From positions 62,001 to 126,000 of IMG/VR virus record IMGVR_UViG_3300042559_001081: 64,000 bases of DNA, one strand, 5' to 3'. This DNA comes from a virus. Shown here piece by piece: positions 1 to 8,647 of this stretch (the stretch's first letter is position 1; the number at the start of each line of letters is the position of its first letter). The notes below the pieces were generated by a model that saw nothing but the letters and a program-made list of their open reading frames with translations, was not told the DNA's origin and made no database searches. The translations under genes and the position numbers were made by a program.

Positions 1-887
1 TGCCATATTTGTTCTTGTTTAGGATCTTTTTGCCACCATTTGTACATTCGACCAGCAGTCCAACAACAAGGCATTGCTATCCCTTCTGCTGTAATAAACA
101 AACTGCCTTCGTCTTTTACCTTGCATCTGATAGGAGTTTGTTGATAGTAAGCATCCATGCTTCCGTATTTTATTTCTAACAATGTTTGCTTCTTTAATGC
201 ATTGTTTACATATTTGTCATCGGGCTTTTTAAGTTCGGTTGTTTGATTACCTTTTCGATCAATTGCTTGGTGTGATTCTTTTTTCTTGCTATCTTGCGTA
301 ATAAATCTACCAGTTTTTTTAGCAACAAACTTTTCAAAGCCTAATTCCTTTGACAACGCTTCTGCGTCTTCGACCTGATGTTGGTTATGTTCAAATATTA
401 AAAAATCCCAACGTGCTCTGCCGCCGGCTGCAATAAATGCTCGCATACTACGTTCGACTATATTCCAGTTAACACCTTGACGATACAAATGATTTGTATC
501 ACCGAGTCCGTCTACACTAAAAATAACAGTACCTGCTCTTCCAAGTATAGTTGCAAGTTCTTGCCACCATTCGGGATCACGGGCGCCAGCATTTGTATTC
601 ATGCTTAACCACATCTTAGGATTATTTTGTCTAAAATAGCGAAATATTTCTAGTGTGTCTCGAGCAACAATTGGATCTCCTAAATTACCGCACATATACA
701 TGGTGTTTAGCTGTGCTATAAATTCCGGTGTGAATATTTTTTTACAATCATCGAGTGTTAGTTCACTTAAATCTATATGAGGATTTAGTGCTCCGCCGTT
801 TTGATTACGGTCACACATAGGGCAACTAGCTTGACAGTTTTGTGTTACTTCTAAGTGTATGGTTTTTATATCTTTATATTCATACAT
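1..887 (-). CDS. Radical SAM protein with C-terminal cysteines, partial (3' end outside window)
   Basis: The first 295 residues are readable; the gene continues past base 1. It has the radical SAM CxxxCxxC motif at C18, C22 and C25 (CQASCPMC), close to the N-terminus, which would bind the [4Fe-4S] cluster that cleaves S-adenosylmethionine. A PCCW motif near the window edge fits the start of a SPASM-type auxiliary cluster. Such proteins usually modify peptides or sugars; the substrate is not visible. The ATG at 887 lies inside the end of the upstream 75-aa gene (8-nt overlap), so the two are translationally coupled. It is one of four radical SAM genes in the cassette. I am sure of the superfamily, not of the reaction. 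Confidence 0.85.
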   Translation of the reverse strand, partial: MYEYKDIKTIHLEVTQNCQASCPMCDRNQNGGALNPHIDLSELTLDDCKKIFTPEFIAQLNTMYMCGNLGDPIVARDTLEIFRYFRQNNPKMWLSMNTNAGARDPEWWQELATILGRAGTVIFSVDGLGDTNHLYRQGVNWNIVERSMRAFIAAGGRARWDFLIFEHNQHQVEDAEALSKELGFEKFVAKKTGRFITQDSKKKESHQAIDRKGNQTTELKKPDDKYVNNALKKQTLLEIKYGSMDAYYQQTPIRCKVKDEGSLFITAEGIAMPCCWTAGRMYKWWQKDPKQEQIW

Positions 888-1107
888 CGTATATTAACTC
901 TACATCCTTTCCTGGACCTATTTTACTAGGAAGATCACCGTATTGCTCTATGTACCATTTAATTACAGCTATATACCAATTTTGACTATTATGATGTGCC
1001 TGTTTATTAAATTGAAAAATATTATTATTAGTTGCTTGTATTGTGCTTAACGCACGGGCACTTTCTTTTTGTAAATCTCTTAAACTTAACTTTGTTAAAT
1101 CATTCAT
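880..1107 (-). CDS. Small hypothetical protein (75 aa)
   Basis: I do not recognise this protein. It is 75 residues long, with a mixed-charge N-terminal half likely to be helical and a short motif (NWYIAVIKWYIEQYGDLP) in the second half. There is no signal peptide, membrane segment or cysteine motif. It is held in place by overlaps on both sides: its ATG overlaps the stop of the sulfotransferase-like gene by 4 nt, and its stop overlaps the radical SAM gene start by 8 nt. That makes it a real gene of the operon and perhaps a partner of the radical SAM enzyme, which is inference only. Confidence 0.65.
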   Translation of the reverse strand: MNDLTKLSLRDLQKESARALSTIQATNNNIFQFNKQAHHNSQNWYIAVIKWYIEQYGDLPSKIGPGKDVELIYDV

Positions 1108-1787
1108 TCTAATTCTAACATCCCATTAATGTTTTTAATGCCTTCGCTTGAAAAATTAAACATTCTTTCATTAAAAATTTCTTGTAGTTTGTCTTTATTT
1201 AAAACGTTTATTATTTTATATGGAGTTTTTCCAGGTTCGAATGTAGGACGTGGCGGAGAATCTTCAAATGGTAAATTTAATTTTTTATAATCAGTATAAC
1301 TATCAAAAGAAAGATCTTCAAAATAAATTATGTCGTTATGAATGTTATTTTTTTTTAATTCAGCAAACTTTGTCCAAAGATCAATTTTTCTTTCTAAAAC
1401 TTCTGTAAATTGATACTCGTCTATACTAATAGTTGTTTTTTCGTAAGGAAAATCGTTAAAATTTTGTAATTTATTAGCTACAACATGACTAAATGTATTT
1501 TGAAACAGATCTTTTCTTAAAAGAAAGATTTTATACCAAATGTTGTTATTTAAAAAAAATTTAATAGTCTTAGGTCTCTTAATCTCATATATTTGATTTA
1601 AGTGAGTTTTTAATATAACATTTTTATGTAACAAACAGGTTTTAATTATACCTTTTACATACGTGTCTGGCTGTTCAGTCATAAAGGGTTCTGTAAGAAA
1701 AAACGTATTCCTATAAAAATAACGATAGATGGTTCTAGCAAAATAACTACTTCCTGTTCTTGTACTAGATATTATAAGTATTTTCAT
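1104..1787 (-). CDS. Sulfotransferase-like P-loop protein
   Basis: 227 aa. The N-terminus is a short beta strand (MKILIIS) followed by STRTGSSYFA at residues 8-17, which matches the 5'-phosphosulfate-binding loop of PAPS-dependent sulfotransferases (SxxRxGSxxL type). The length is at the short end for this fold. If active, it would move sulfate from PAPS to a sugar or lipid hydroxyl. The start overlaps the stop of the upstream methyltransferase-like gene by one base, so both belong to the leftward operon. The rest of the protein is divergent and I cannot point to the 3'-phosphate-binding serine with confidence. A kinase-like P-loop protein is the main alternative. Confidence 0.6.
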   Translation of the reverse strand: MKILIISSTRTGSSYFARTIYRYFYRNTFFLTEPFMTEQPDTYVKGIIKTCLLHKNVILKTHLNQIYEIKRPKTIKFFLNNNIWYKIFLLRKDLFQNTFSHVVANKLQNFNDFPYEKTTISIDEYQFTEVLERKIDLWTKFAELKKNNIHNDIIYFEDLSFDSYTDYKKLNLPFEDSPPRPTFEPGKTPYKIINVLNKDKLQEIFNERMFNFSSEGIKNINGMLELE

Positions 1788-2632
1788 TATTTTATTCCAA
1801 TTTTCATAAATCTTGTATACTTAGGTAAAACTAATTCACCCTTAAAAAGTGTATTAGTCATAGGTGCTTTTTTATCAAACTCGTCTAAATCTGTTGAACA
1901 ATTAACATGTTCTGCAACTTCAAAATAATTATTTCCTTGTAAAATTACTAATTTTCCTGTTGGAATTTTTTCATACCAATCTTTAAAATTTTCTATATGC
2001 TCGCAACTAGTATTAATAATTGTATTAGGGATATCAGTTATAGGATAACTCATCCTGTTATTTGCATTGCTCCAATATTGCCAAGTATGTTCTCTGTAAT
2101 CAATGTCTTGTATATTTTGTATTAATGACTTAAATCTCCACTGATCTGTAAACCAAGGTTTGTTAAAAACTTCTGCAATATCTACTGTGGTAGGATCAAT
2201 ATCAAAACTTCTAATTTTGTCAATTTTAATTCCGCTTTCAAACAACATTACTGCAAGTGTACCATACCACCCTGCACATAAAAAAACTGTACCTAACTCA
2301 ACATCTAGTTTTTTTAATTCATTAACCAACCATAGTTTACTTTGTAATTGACCTCTACTAAAACAATCGTTGTCAATCTTTAAATTGTTAACATAAAAGT
2401 TTTTGAATGCTGAGACAAATTGAGTATCAACGTAATTGTCTAATAATGGCCAAAGTTTCCATGCATTGTCTTCTAGAATTAGTTTTCTTAAATCTTCTTT
2501 GTTTTGATCATTAACTATGCGAAAAATACTGTTTAAATCTCGGTCAATATAAGCTCTACGCAGGTCTGATAATTTATTATTATCAGAATAGAGTAATTCA
2601 AATCTATCTAATATCTCAAATATTTCTAGCAT
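1787..2632 (-). CDS. Class I methyltransferase-like protein
   Basis: 281 aa from the ATG at 2632; an in-frame TTG three bases upstream is less likely, because AAGGA sits at a usable distance from the ATG. Mid-protein there is a Rossmann-type signature: LGTVFLCAGWYG as the glycine-containing loop I, then IRSFDIDP with the acidic residue that normally binds the S-adenosylmethionine ribose. Further on is NTSCEHI, where the catalytic region of related proteins lies. The loop is AGWYG rather than the classical GxGxG, so cofactor binding is inferred. The start lies inside the end of the 857-aa gene (17-nt overlap). Substrate unknown; a sugar methylation would suit the cassette. Confidence 0.55.
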   Translation of the reverse strand: MLEIFEILDRFELLYSDNNKLSDLRRAYIDRDLNSIFRIVNDQNKEDLRKLILEDNAWKLWPLLDNYVDTQFVSAFKNFYVNNLKIDNDCFSRGQLQSKLWLVNELKKLDVELGTVFLCAGWYGTLAVMLFESGIKIDKIRSFDIDPTTVDIAEVFNKPWFTDQWRFKSLIQNIQDIDYREHTWQYWSNANNRMSYPITDIPNTIINTSCEHIENFKDWYEKIPTGKLVILQGNNYFEVAEHVNCSTDLDEFDKKAPMTNTLFKGELVLPKYTRFMKIGIK

Positions 2633-5189
2633 CAAACTGTTCCTTTAACCAATTAAAGTCGTTAATTTTTTTCAAAGTTTCGATGCTGTCTTTATTTCTT
2701 GCACCAAAAAGTGCACCAAATTTAGCACCATCTATTGCATATTTGCCAAACGGTCTATCTTTGCCTGTTGTACACCATGTTTGCAATCTGTTTTGCGTTT
2801 CTGTATCTTTTTGCCTATCGATAATTTTACTGCTTAATTTAGTGCATTCTCTAAAAGCACTTTTCCAAGTATTAAACGGGTCTGTGTTAAATCCTGTGAC
2901 ATTAGAGATTTCTTGCACTGCTTTAAACTTGCTGCTAATGCTAGTTGTCATATCAGGCTTTGATGTATCCATATTAATAGTTAGTTCTGTAGGAAATAGT
3001 TTTATGCCGCCGTATCCATATACAAGATCATTAATCGGATTTACAGATCGCCATACATGCACCATTTCTTTATCCCAACGAGGAACTTGATAATCAAATT
3101 TAAAATTAGATTCTACAAGTGCGTCGCCGTCGACAATCCAAAACATATCAGTTGAACATAGTTTAGCTGCCTCTATATGTGCCTGATGAATTCCTTTAAC
3201 TCCGTGAACACGCTTTGCTCTAGGAAATCTGGCTATCAAATATTTGTAATACTCGTCTGCGTTGGGTTCTTGATAACTAATAAAAACAATGTCGTATAGT
3301 GCAGGTGTTGATATAACCACGTTGACTTCTTTTTTATGAGCAATAAATCTATAATCTAATTCTCTTTTACTGAATTTTGCCTGTTTACTGCAAAGAAGAA
3401 TACCGTCATTGTACTTTCCATTTAAATATGCATGATTTATTGTTCTGTCATACGTATTATCATGCGTAAAATATGTGTCGTATTTAAATCGTGTTGTTGG
3501 ATTTACATAACTAGGAATAATCCAAAACATTTCAGTTTTAGAATTTTCAAGTGCATACAAGTATTCGTCATAAGTGTCAACATTAAACTTTTCGTATTGT
3601 ACAGGACCACTTGCTACAACAGGCCATTCTTTTCGGTTAAGTATAAACTTATGATTAATTTCTTTTTCAGAAATTTTTCTATTTTTACTAAACAAGAAAA
3701 CACCGTTATAATAGTCTTTATCATTTACTCGATGTATAAACGAATGATTTGTTGTTCTGTCATATTCGTTATCATGAGTAAAATAGATGTTAAACAAAAA
3801 GTTATCATCTATTTTTATATTATTGCTTGTACCCCAAAACATTTCAGTTTTAGAATTTTCAAGTGCATACAAGTATTCATCATACGTATCTATATTAAAT
3901 CTGTCATATTGCACAGGACCACTTGCTACAATGGGCCATTCTTTTCTATTTACAATAAACCTATGTTCTATTTCTCGTTGAGTAAGTTTCTTATTTTTAG
4001 ATAGTAAAAACACACCATTATATAAGTCATTGCCATCAACACGGTGTATAAAAGCGTGATTTATTGTTCTGTCATATTCGTTGTCATGAGTAAAGTATAC
4101 ATCAAAATCGAAAGAACTAAAGTCAATGTTATTACTAGTACCCCAGAACATTTCAGTTTTAGAATTTTCAAGTGCATACAAGTATTCGTTATAAGTGTCA
4201 ACATTAAACTTTTCGTACTGTATAGGTCCACTTGCTACAATGGGCCATTCTTTTCTATTAATAATAAATCTATGTTCTATTTCTTTTTTTGTCAAAACAC
4301 AATGCTTACTACATAAGAAAACTCCATTGTATAAGTCTTGGTCTTTAACTCTGTGTATAAAAGCGTGATTTGTCTTAGAGTCATAATTATCATGAGAAAC
4401 ATATATACGGTTTAACACACTGTCGTCAACACAAATGTTTCTCGACAACATCCAAAACATATCAGTATTAGAATTTTTAAGTGCATACAAATATTCATCA
4501 TACGTATCTATATTAAATTTGTCATATTGCACAGGACCACTTGCTACAATGGGCCATTCTTTTCTATTAATAATAAATCTATGTTCTATTTCTTTTTTTG
4601 TTAAAGGTCTGTTTTTACTACAAAGAAATATTCCGTTATAGTAATCTGTTCCGTCAACGCGGTGTATAAAAGCATGATTTTCATTTCTGTCATAGCTGTT
4701 ATGATGAGAAATATAAAAATTGATTATTAGTTCGTTATTTTCTTTTACATTTCTTGACAACATCCAAAACATTTCAGTTTTAGAATTTTCAAGTGCATAC
4801 AAATATTCGTCGTAAGTGTCAATATAAAACTTGTCGTATTGTATCGGACTACTAGCTTTTATATCGACTTCTTTTTTATTAATAAAAAATCTATGAGAGA
4901 TTTCTTTATTTGATATGTTAGAATTTTTTGGAACTAAACAAATTCCGTCGTAGTCTGTTCCGTTTAAAAAAACATGAATGTAATCTTTACTCCATTCATC
5001 TGGAGTATAAGAAAAATCAAAACTTTCTAATACATCACAGTCGTCCCAAATTACCCAAAACATTTCAGTCATAGAAATGTTTTGTGCTTGTCGAAAATCC
5101 ACTGCTACTTTTGCTATAGGAAAACGAGCTTTTATTTTTTTAAAGTTTTCATTTGAAAACTTTTGTTTAATGTAAATTATGTCATACAT
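2616..5189 (-). CDS. Multi-repeat glycosyltransferase-like protein (857 aa)
   Basis: Six modules of about 103 residues precede one C-terminal module, which is the only one with an intact GT-A-type metal-binding motif (VDGD, D687 and D689). The anchor T[ED]MFW recurs at residues about 41, 138, 242, 345, 448, 552 and 680. In the first copy the next residues are VIWDDCD, in the last IVDGD, but in the middle copies they are MLSRN or GTSNN, so the DxD has been lost. The C-terminal module matches the whole of the 310-aa protein at 22124-23056 (shared RVHGVKG, a DGD motif and a YG-GG-K motif). One active transferase domain with binding-only or structural repeats is the simplest reading. It has a GGTGA ribosome-binding site and lies 3 bp after the radical SAM gene. 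Confidence 0.7.
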   Translation of the reverse strand: MYDIIYIKQKFSNENFKKIKARFPIAKVAVDFRQAQNISMTEMFWVIWDDCDVLESFDFSYTPDEWSKDYIHVFLNGTDYDGICLVPKNSNISNKEISHRFFINKKEVDIKASSPIQYDKFYIDTYDEYLYALENSKTEMFWMLSRNVKENNELIINFYISHHNSYDRNENHAFIHRVDGTDYYNGIFLCSKNRPLTKKEIEHRFIINRKEWPIVASGPVQYDKFNIDTYDEYLYALKNSNTDMFWMLSRNICVDDSVLNRIYVSHDNYDSKTNHAFIHRVKDQDLYNGVFLCSKHCVLTKKEIEHRFIINRKEWPIVASGPIQYEKFNVDTYNEYLYALENSKTEMFWGTSNNIDFSSFDFDVYFTHDNEYDRTINHAFIHRVDGNDLYNGVFLLSKNKKLTQREIEHRFIVNRKEWPIVASGPVQYDRFNIDTYDEYLYALENSKTEMFWGTSNNIKIDDNFLFNIYFTHDNEYDRTTNHSFIHRVNDKDYYNGVFLFSKNRKISEKEINHKFILNRKEWPVVASGPVQYEKFNVDTYDEYLYALENSKTEMFWIIPSYVNPTTRFKYDTYFTHDNTYDRTINHAYLNGKYNDGILLCSKQAKFSKRELDYRFIAHKKEVNVVISTPALYDIVFISYQEPNADEYYKYLIARFPRAKRVHGVKGIHQAHIEAAKLCSTDMFWIVDGDALVESNFKFDYQVPRWDKEMVHVWRSVNPINDLVYGYGGIKLFPTELTINMDTSKPDMTTSISSKFKAVQEISNVTGFNTDPFNTWKSAFRECTKLSSKIIDRQKDTETQNRLQTWCTTGKDRPFGKYAIDGAKFGALFGARNKDSIETLKKINDFNWLKEQFDARNI
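3138..5068. repeat. Tandem coding repeats, about 310-bp unit
   Basis: The anchor sequence (complement of ACTGAAATGTTTTGG and variants) starts at 3138, 3522, 3834, 4143, 4452, 4764 and 5054. Internal spacing is 305-315 bp, widening to 384 bp before the last module and narrowing to 290 bp before the first. Neighbouring copies are nearly identical at DNA level over stretches of 40-60 bp (for example around 3528-3590, 3840-3900 and 4150-4210). That indicates recent duplication or continuing gene conversion rather than an ancient protein repeat. Confidence 0.85.
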
Positions 5190-5192
5190 AAA

Positions 5193-6719
5193 TCACCAAT
5201 TGTAACGAGAATCTAGAAATATGCTAGCAAATTCCGGAAATGTGTCAATAAAGTTTGTGCCGCGACGCTGATCGTGTTGCAATACATATTTTACAAAATT
5301 TATTTTATTTATATGCATTTCGTTGGGTGAAATATTTGACCTATCTCGAAAAATATCTAAATTTCTTTCTGCTTTTGCTATTTCAAAATCGTAAAATCCT
5401 GCAAAGTTAGATACGTCGGAATTTTTTTTCATAAAGTCAATTCCTTCTTCAAGGTATGAAGAAAATTCTAACGGAAGCACATTCATGTTTTGCCATGCAG
5501 GATTTCTTAAAATAGGAATGTCAAACCAAATTCTTTGTCTGGGATGAATTTCGTAATCCGGATGAGTATAATACGGATCATATATTGGTATGAATTGTAT
5601 GCCCTGCTTGTCTTTGCTAAATTCCGTTCTTAAATCGAGTATATATTGTAAGTAATCCTTAAATTTAGGAAAACTTAATGCATTAAATGTATTAATAAAT
5701 GTAACTGTAGTATTCTTAGTTTCATTTAAAAATCTACTAACGTTTTCTTGCATATAAGAATAGTTTAAACCTGTACGAATATACTCCGCTTGGGTTCCTA
5801 CCGAGTCAACACTTACAAATAATGCAAGATTTTTTAGTGCCATATTTACATACCAATGATTGTTAGCACCCGGGTTAAAGCGTTCTTTGTCTTCCCATAT
5901 TTGTATTTCCTCGAGTTTCTTAATTTTTTCTATAAACTTGTCCATTAACTCAGGCTTTGGAGGAGAAAAATTACTAGTGATACTTAACTCTAACCAAGTG
6001 TTAGGATTTTCATATATGTAATCTAAAACTTTAAAAGTATTTGCATCCATAAGAGGCTCACCGCCTGTAATTCTAAACACTTCTAATTTTTTATATAACT
6101 CAGGCCACCATTTCCAAAAAGCAGATATATAAGGATTTTCCGATTGTTTTGATTTTAAAGGCATTAACCCTGCAGATGCAAGGGCATCTAAATTGTTATG
6201 CCCAACTTCATTATTGTTAATATCTAAAATTTTAAACTCGCCTAACTTTTTAACTTCGTCTTCCCACTCAGTGCTTAAATGCGGAGAACAATACATGCAT
6301 TTTAAATTACATGCTTGATTAAAGTTAACTTCCATATATCTAGGATTTATGTTACTAGTGTCAAGAGAATCTATAATATCACTGCGAGAATTTTGTGCCC
6401 AATATTCTCCTGATCGATATATCCTGTCACTTCTATTTCCAGAATCTTCAATTTTCCAGCAATACGAGCATCCTGCCGGTCTTTCGCCTTTGAGCATTAA
6501 AGATCGTTCTGCTTTTTTTTCTTGTGTATTATGAAGAGCACTAGGATTTTTTTCTATTTCAGGAATACTTATTTTATGTAACGGCGGATGATAGCAGCTA
6601 TGTGTTGTTCCATTGGTTAAGTGCATCGACACTTGTGCCCATTTAGCATAACACATTGTTTTACTTATTTTTTTAAGTTGATTTTCGGCTATATCTGCAG
6701 ATTGGTTATAATCACTCAT
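5193..6719 (-). CDS. Radical SAM protein with N-terminal twitch/SPASM-like cysteines (508 aa)
   Basis: The radical SAM core motif CxxxCxxC is at about C136, C140 and C143 (CNLKCMYC), followed by RITGGEPL, the GGEP motif that contacts S-adenosylmethionine. Before the core, at about residues 42-86, lies a second cysteine set (SCYHP, then GCSYCW). In most SPASM/twitch enzymes such cysteines come after the core, so the order is unusual. The protein at 20751-22127 has the same order and is a clear paralogue. The reaction is probably on a peptide or sugar; the substrate is unknown. It is the first gene after a strong sigma70-type promoter (6738-6765), with AAGGA 6 bases before the ATG. Confidence 0.85.
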   Translation of the reverse strand: MSDYNQSADIAENQLKKISKTMCYAKWAQVSMHLTNGTTHSCYHPPLHKISIPEIEKNPSALHNTQEKKAERSLMLKGERPAGCSYCWKIEDSGNRSDRIYRSGEYWAQNSRSDIIDSLDTSNINPRYMEVNFNQACNLKCMYCSPHLSTEWEDEVKKLGEFKILDINNNEVGHNNLDALASAGLMPLKSKQSENPYISAFWKWWPELYKKLEVFRITGGEPLMDANTFKVLDYIYENPNTWLELSITSNFSPPKPELMDKFIEKIKKLEEIQIWEDKERFNPGANNHWYVNMALKNLALFVSVDSVGTQAEYIRTGLNYSYMQENVSRFLNETKNTTVTFINTFNALSFPKFKDYLQYILDLRTEFSKDKQGIQFIPIYDPYYTHPDYEIHPRQRIWFDIPILRNPAWQNMNVLPLEFSSYLEEGIDFMKKNSDVSNFAGFYDFEIAKAERNLDIFRDRSNISPNEMHINKINFVKYVLQHDQRRGTNFIDTFPEFASIFLDSRYNW

Positions 6720-6737
6720 AGGTAATCCTTTTTTACA

Positions 6738-6765
6738 ATTATAACTAATTTATTAAAAATGTCAA
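6738..6765 (-). promoter_or_regulatory. Sigma70-type promoter
   Basis: Reading leftward, TTGACA (6765-6760), 16 bases, then TATAAT (6743-6738): both boxes are perfect. The -35 box overlaps the TGA stop of the SGNH-like gene. The -10 box is 18 bases from the ATG of the radical SAM gene, after its AAGGA ribosome-binding site. It divides the cassette into two transcription units recognised by host-type RNA polymerase. Confidence 0.8.
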
Positions 6766-7607
6766 GCGTTAGGGTATTTTTCTTTAATAAAATTTGCTAG
6801 TTCTTCTGCTATTACTTTATATCCATCAACATTAGGATGAATACAATTGGTTAAATGTTTCTTTGGATAATCTAAATTGCTGTAATGGTTATAGTATTGC
6901 GGCTGCATTTCATCTGAAAGCCAGTTATCTTTTCTAACTAATAATTCTACAAATGTCTTATAATCTCTAAAATTGTGTATATAACATGACCAATCTACTT
7001 TATTTGCTAATTTGTCGCAATGCTCATATAAAAAGTCTTTGCCACGGTCATCAAATGCGTTTGCTAAAACAAATTTTAAATTGTTGGCTTTACAAAAAGT
7101 TTGCACTTCTAAAATATTACATAAAGTTTCGATTGCAGTTGCATCCTCGGCATAAACTTGTCTTGTGTATATATCCCATAATTTACTGTTGCCTAGGTGC
7201 GGCCACACTGTTTGAAAATTATAATGACCTGCATCTTTAGTATCACTTTTATAACAAATTTTAGTATTTTTCCAAGAATCTCTAAAAAAATCAAATCGTT
7301 CATACCCACTCATCATGAACACTACAATTCCGTTTTCAACTTTTGAAAAATCTATATTTGTAAGATACAGACTTCTTGCACTGCCTCTATTTCCTATGCC
7401 GCGTTGTCCGAGATTGTAAGGAATGTATTCTGACAAATAATCTCTACATAATACATTAACCCAACTATTTCTGTGTTCGTGTTCTATAAGATGATAACTT
7501 TTGTGCATTGGAAGATTAATTTTTCCATTGTATTCTTTCCAGATCTCTTCTGGATAACCGCCTTCGCCTTGTGTCCAACTACATCCTAAGCCAAATAAAA
7601 CATTCAT
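6762..7607 (-). CDS. SGNH/GDSL-like hydrolase (281 aa)
   Basis: The N-terminus has a beta strand then GCSWTQGEGG (residues 8-17), the place and form of the GDSL nucleophile block with Ser10. The C-terminal HPNVDGY near residue 260 matches block V, where SGNH enzymes carry the catalytic histidine, and a GQRGIGNRG segment near residue 67 could be block II. Members remove or transfer acyl groups on sugars and lipids, so modification of a glycan acetyl group is plausible. The start shares one base with the stop of the amidinotransferase gene. A second, more divergent member is at 19919-20761. Confidence 0.65.
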   Translation of the reverse strand: MNVLFGLGCSWTQGEGGYPEEIWKEYNGKINLPMHKSYHLIEHEHRNSWVNVLCRDYLSEYIPYNLGQRGIGNRGSARSLYLTNIDFSKVENGIVVFMMSGYERFDFFRDSWKNTKICYKSDTKDAGHYNFQTVWPHLGNSKLWDIYTRQVYAEDATAIETLCNILEVQTFCKANNLKFVLANAFDDRGKDFLYEHCDKLANKVDWSCYIHNFRDYKTFVELLVRKDNWLSDEMQPQYYNHYSNLDYPKKHLTNCIHPNVDGYKVIAEELANFIKEKYPNA

Positions 7608-8647
7608 TATCTAAAATCCTCGTATTTGTCATCACGTACAGTATCTAATGTAACACAGTGTGGGCCACCGCTTAATGTTCTTGCATGTCGCATTTGTACT
7701 GGCATTACATCAAAACCACGTGACTCTAATTGTTTGATTAAAGGAATTTGATTTTTTTCAACTGCAACTAAATTTTCGCTAATACTTAGCACATTCATAC
7801 TTAACCAAGGACTTGCAGGAGCCCAGTGATCTATAAATGGTGTAGGAATTGGATCTTCTGCCCAAATTTTATCCCAAGATTTAAAATAGGCAGGAATGTT
7901 ATTATTGTTAACTCTGCTCGGATTTAACAATACCTTTCCTGGAGCCAAAGGTAATATTGTTGTATCGACATGAACATAAGCATATATGTTATCCATAATA
8001 TGTACATTATATTTTTCACCCAATGTTGATTGTAACCATTGAGATCCTAATTTATTACCAGAATTTGAAACAAGATAAAAAATGTCTCGACCGCATTTAA
8101 TAACGTTGGCTGCGTCGAACGCAATTTCGTATTCGGTTAAAGTAGGTTTAGACAAATCTGATCTGTCATAAAGGTCATCTAACAGTTCAGGTTTTGGAGC
8201 AGATATCCATCTGCTACCTTTAGAAAAGTATTCCTTAAAAAGTTTTCTATAACCTAAGGTTTCAAAGTATCTAGATCTTAACGGCATCGGAGTTTCTATT
8301 AGCATATCTCCAATTACTAAAACACTATCTCTAGGACAATACATGTAGTATCCATCAGACGTCCAGTCCGGTGTTGCACATAGCAACCCTAAGTTTTTTA
8401 TTTCAGGACGATGAACTGTAACATTAACAGATTCTAATTGTTTTTGAAATGCATCTAAATCTTCTACAGTTTCGTCTATAACTTGTTCAGGGTATTTTCC
8501 TGCTGGCAATCCGGAAACTGTATCGTAATTTGCATAGTCAACACAATGAATGTCATGTTTTTTTGTTTTAGGTATTTGTGCATTTTCTGCCCGACCTAAT
8601 ATTACTTCTTTTAGAGTTCCCCATTCTGTGTTCGAGTTAACTTTCAT
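7607..8647 (-). CDS. Glycine amidinotransferase-like enzyme
   Basis: 346 aa. The whole catalytic pattern of the L-arginine:glycine amidinotransferase family is visible: FDAAN with the aspartate, HVDTTILPLAPGKVLLNP with the histidine, WLSMNVL, and a C-terminal GGPHC. Counting from the C-terminus, the nucleophile is C331, 15 residues from the end, much as in vertebrate GATM. The family moves the amidino group of arginine to an amine, as in creatine, streptomycin-type aminocyclitol or guanidinylated toxin synthesis. Beside an aminotransferase and sugar enzymes, guanidinylation of an amino sugar is a reasonable guess. The start overlaps the aminotransferase gene by 11 bases. Confidence 0.88.
   Translation of the reverse strand: MKVNSNTEWGTLKEVILGRAENAQIPKTKKHDIHCVDYANYDTVSGLPAGKYPEQVIDETVEDLDAFQKQLESVNVTVHRPEIKNLGLLCATPDWTSDGYYMYCPRDSVLVIGDMLIETPMPLRSRYFETLGYRKLFKEYFSKGSRWISAPKPELLDDLYDRSDLSKPTLTEYEIAFDAANVIKCGRDIFYLVSNSGNKLGSQWLQSTLGEKYNVHIMDNIYAYVHVDTTILPLAPGKVLLNPSRVNNNNIPAYFKSWDKIWAEDPIPTPFIDHWAPASPWLSMNVLSISENLVAVEKNQIPLIKQLESRGFDVMPVQMRHARTLSGGPHCVTLDTVRDDKYEDFR

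Noticed and set aside
3432-4316. Rightward open frames (up to 190 aa) opposite the repeat-rich glycosyltransferase gene
   Set aside because: They repeat with the same 310-bp period as the leftward coding repeats, have no ribosome-binding sites and are explained as mirror frames of the real gene.
3138-5068. CRISPR-like array
   Set aside because: The units are about 310 bp, lie wholly inside an open frame, and encode protein repeats; there are no short direct repeats with unique spacers.
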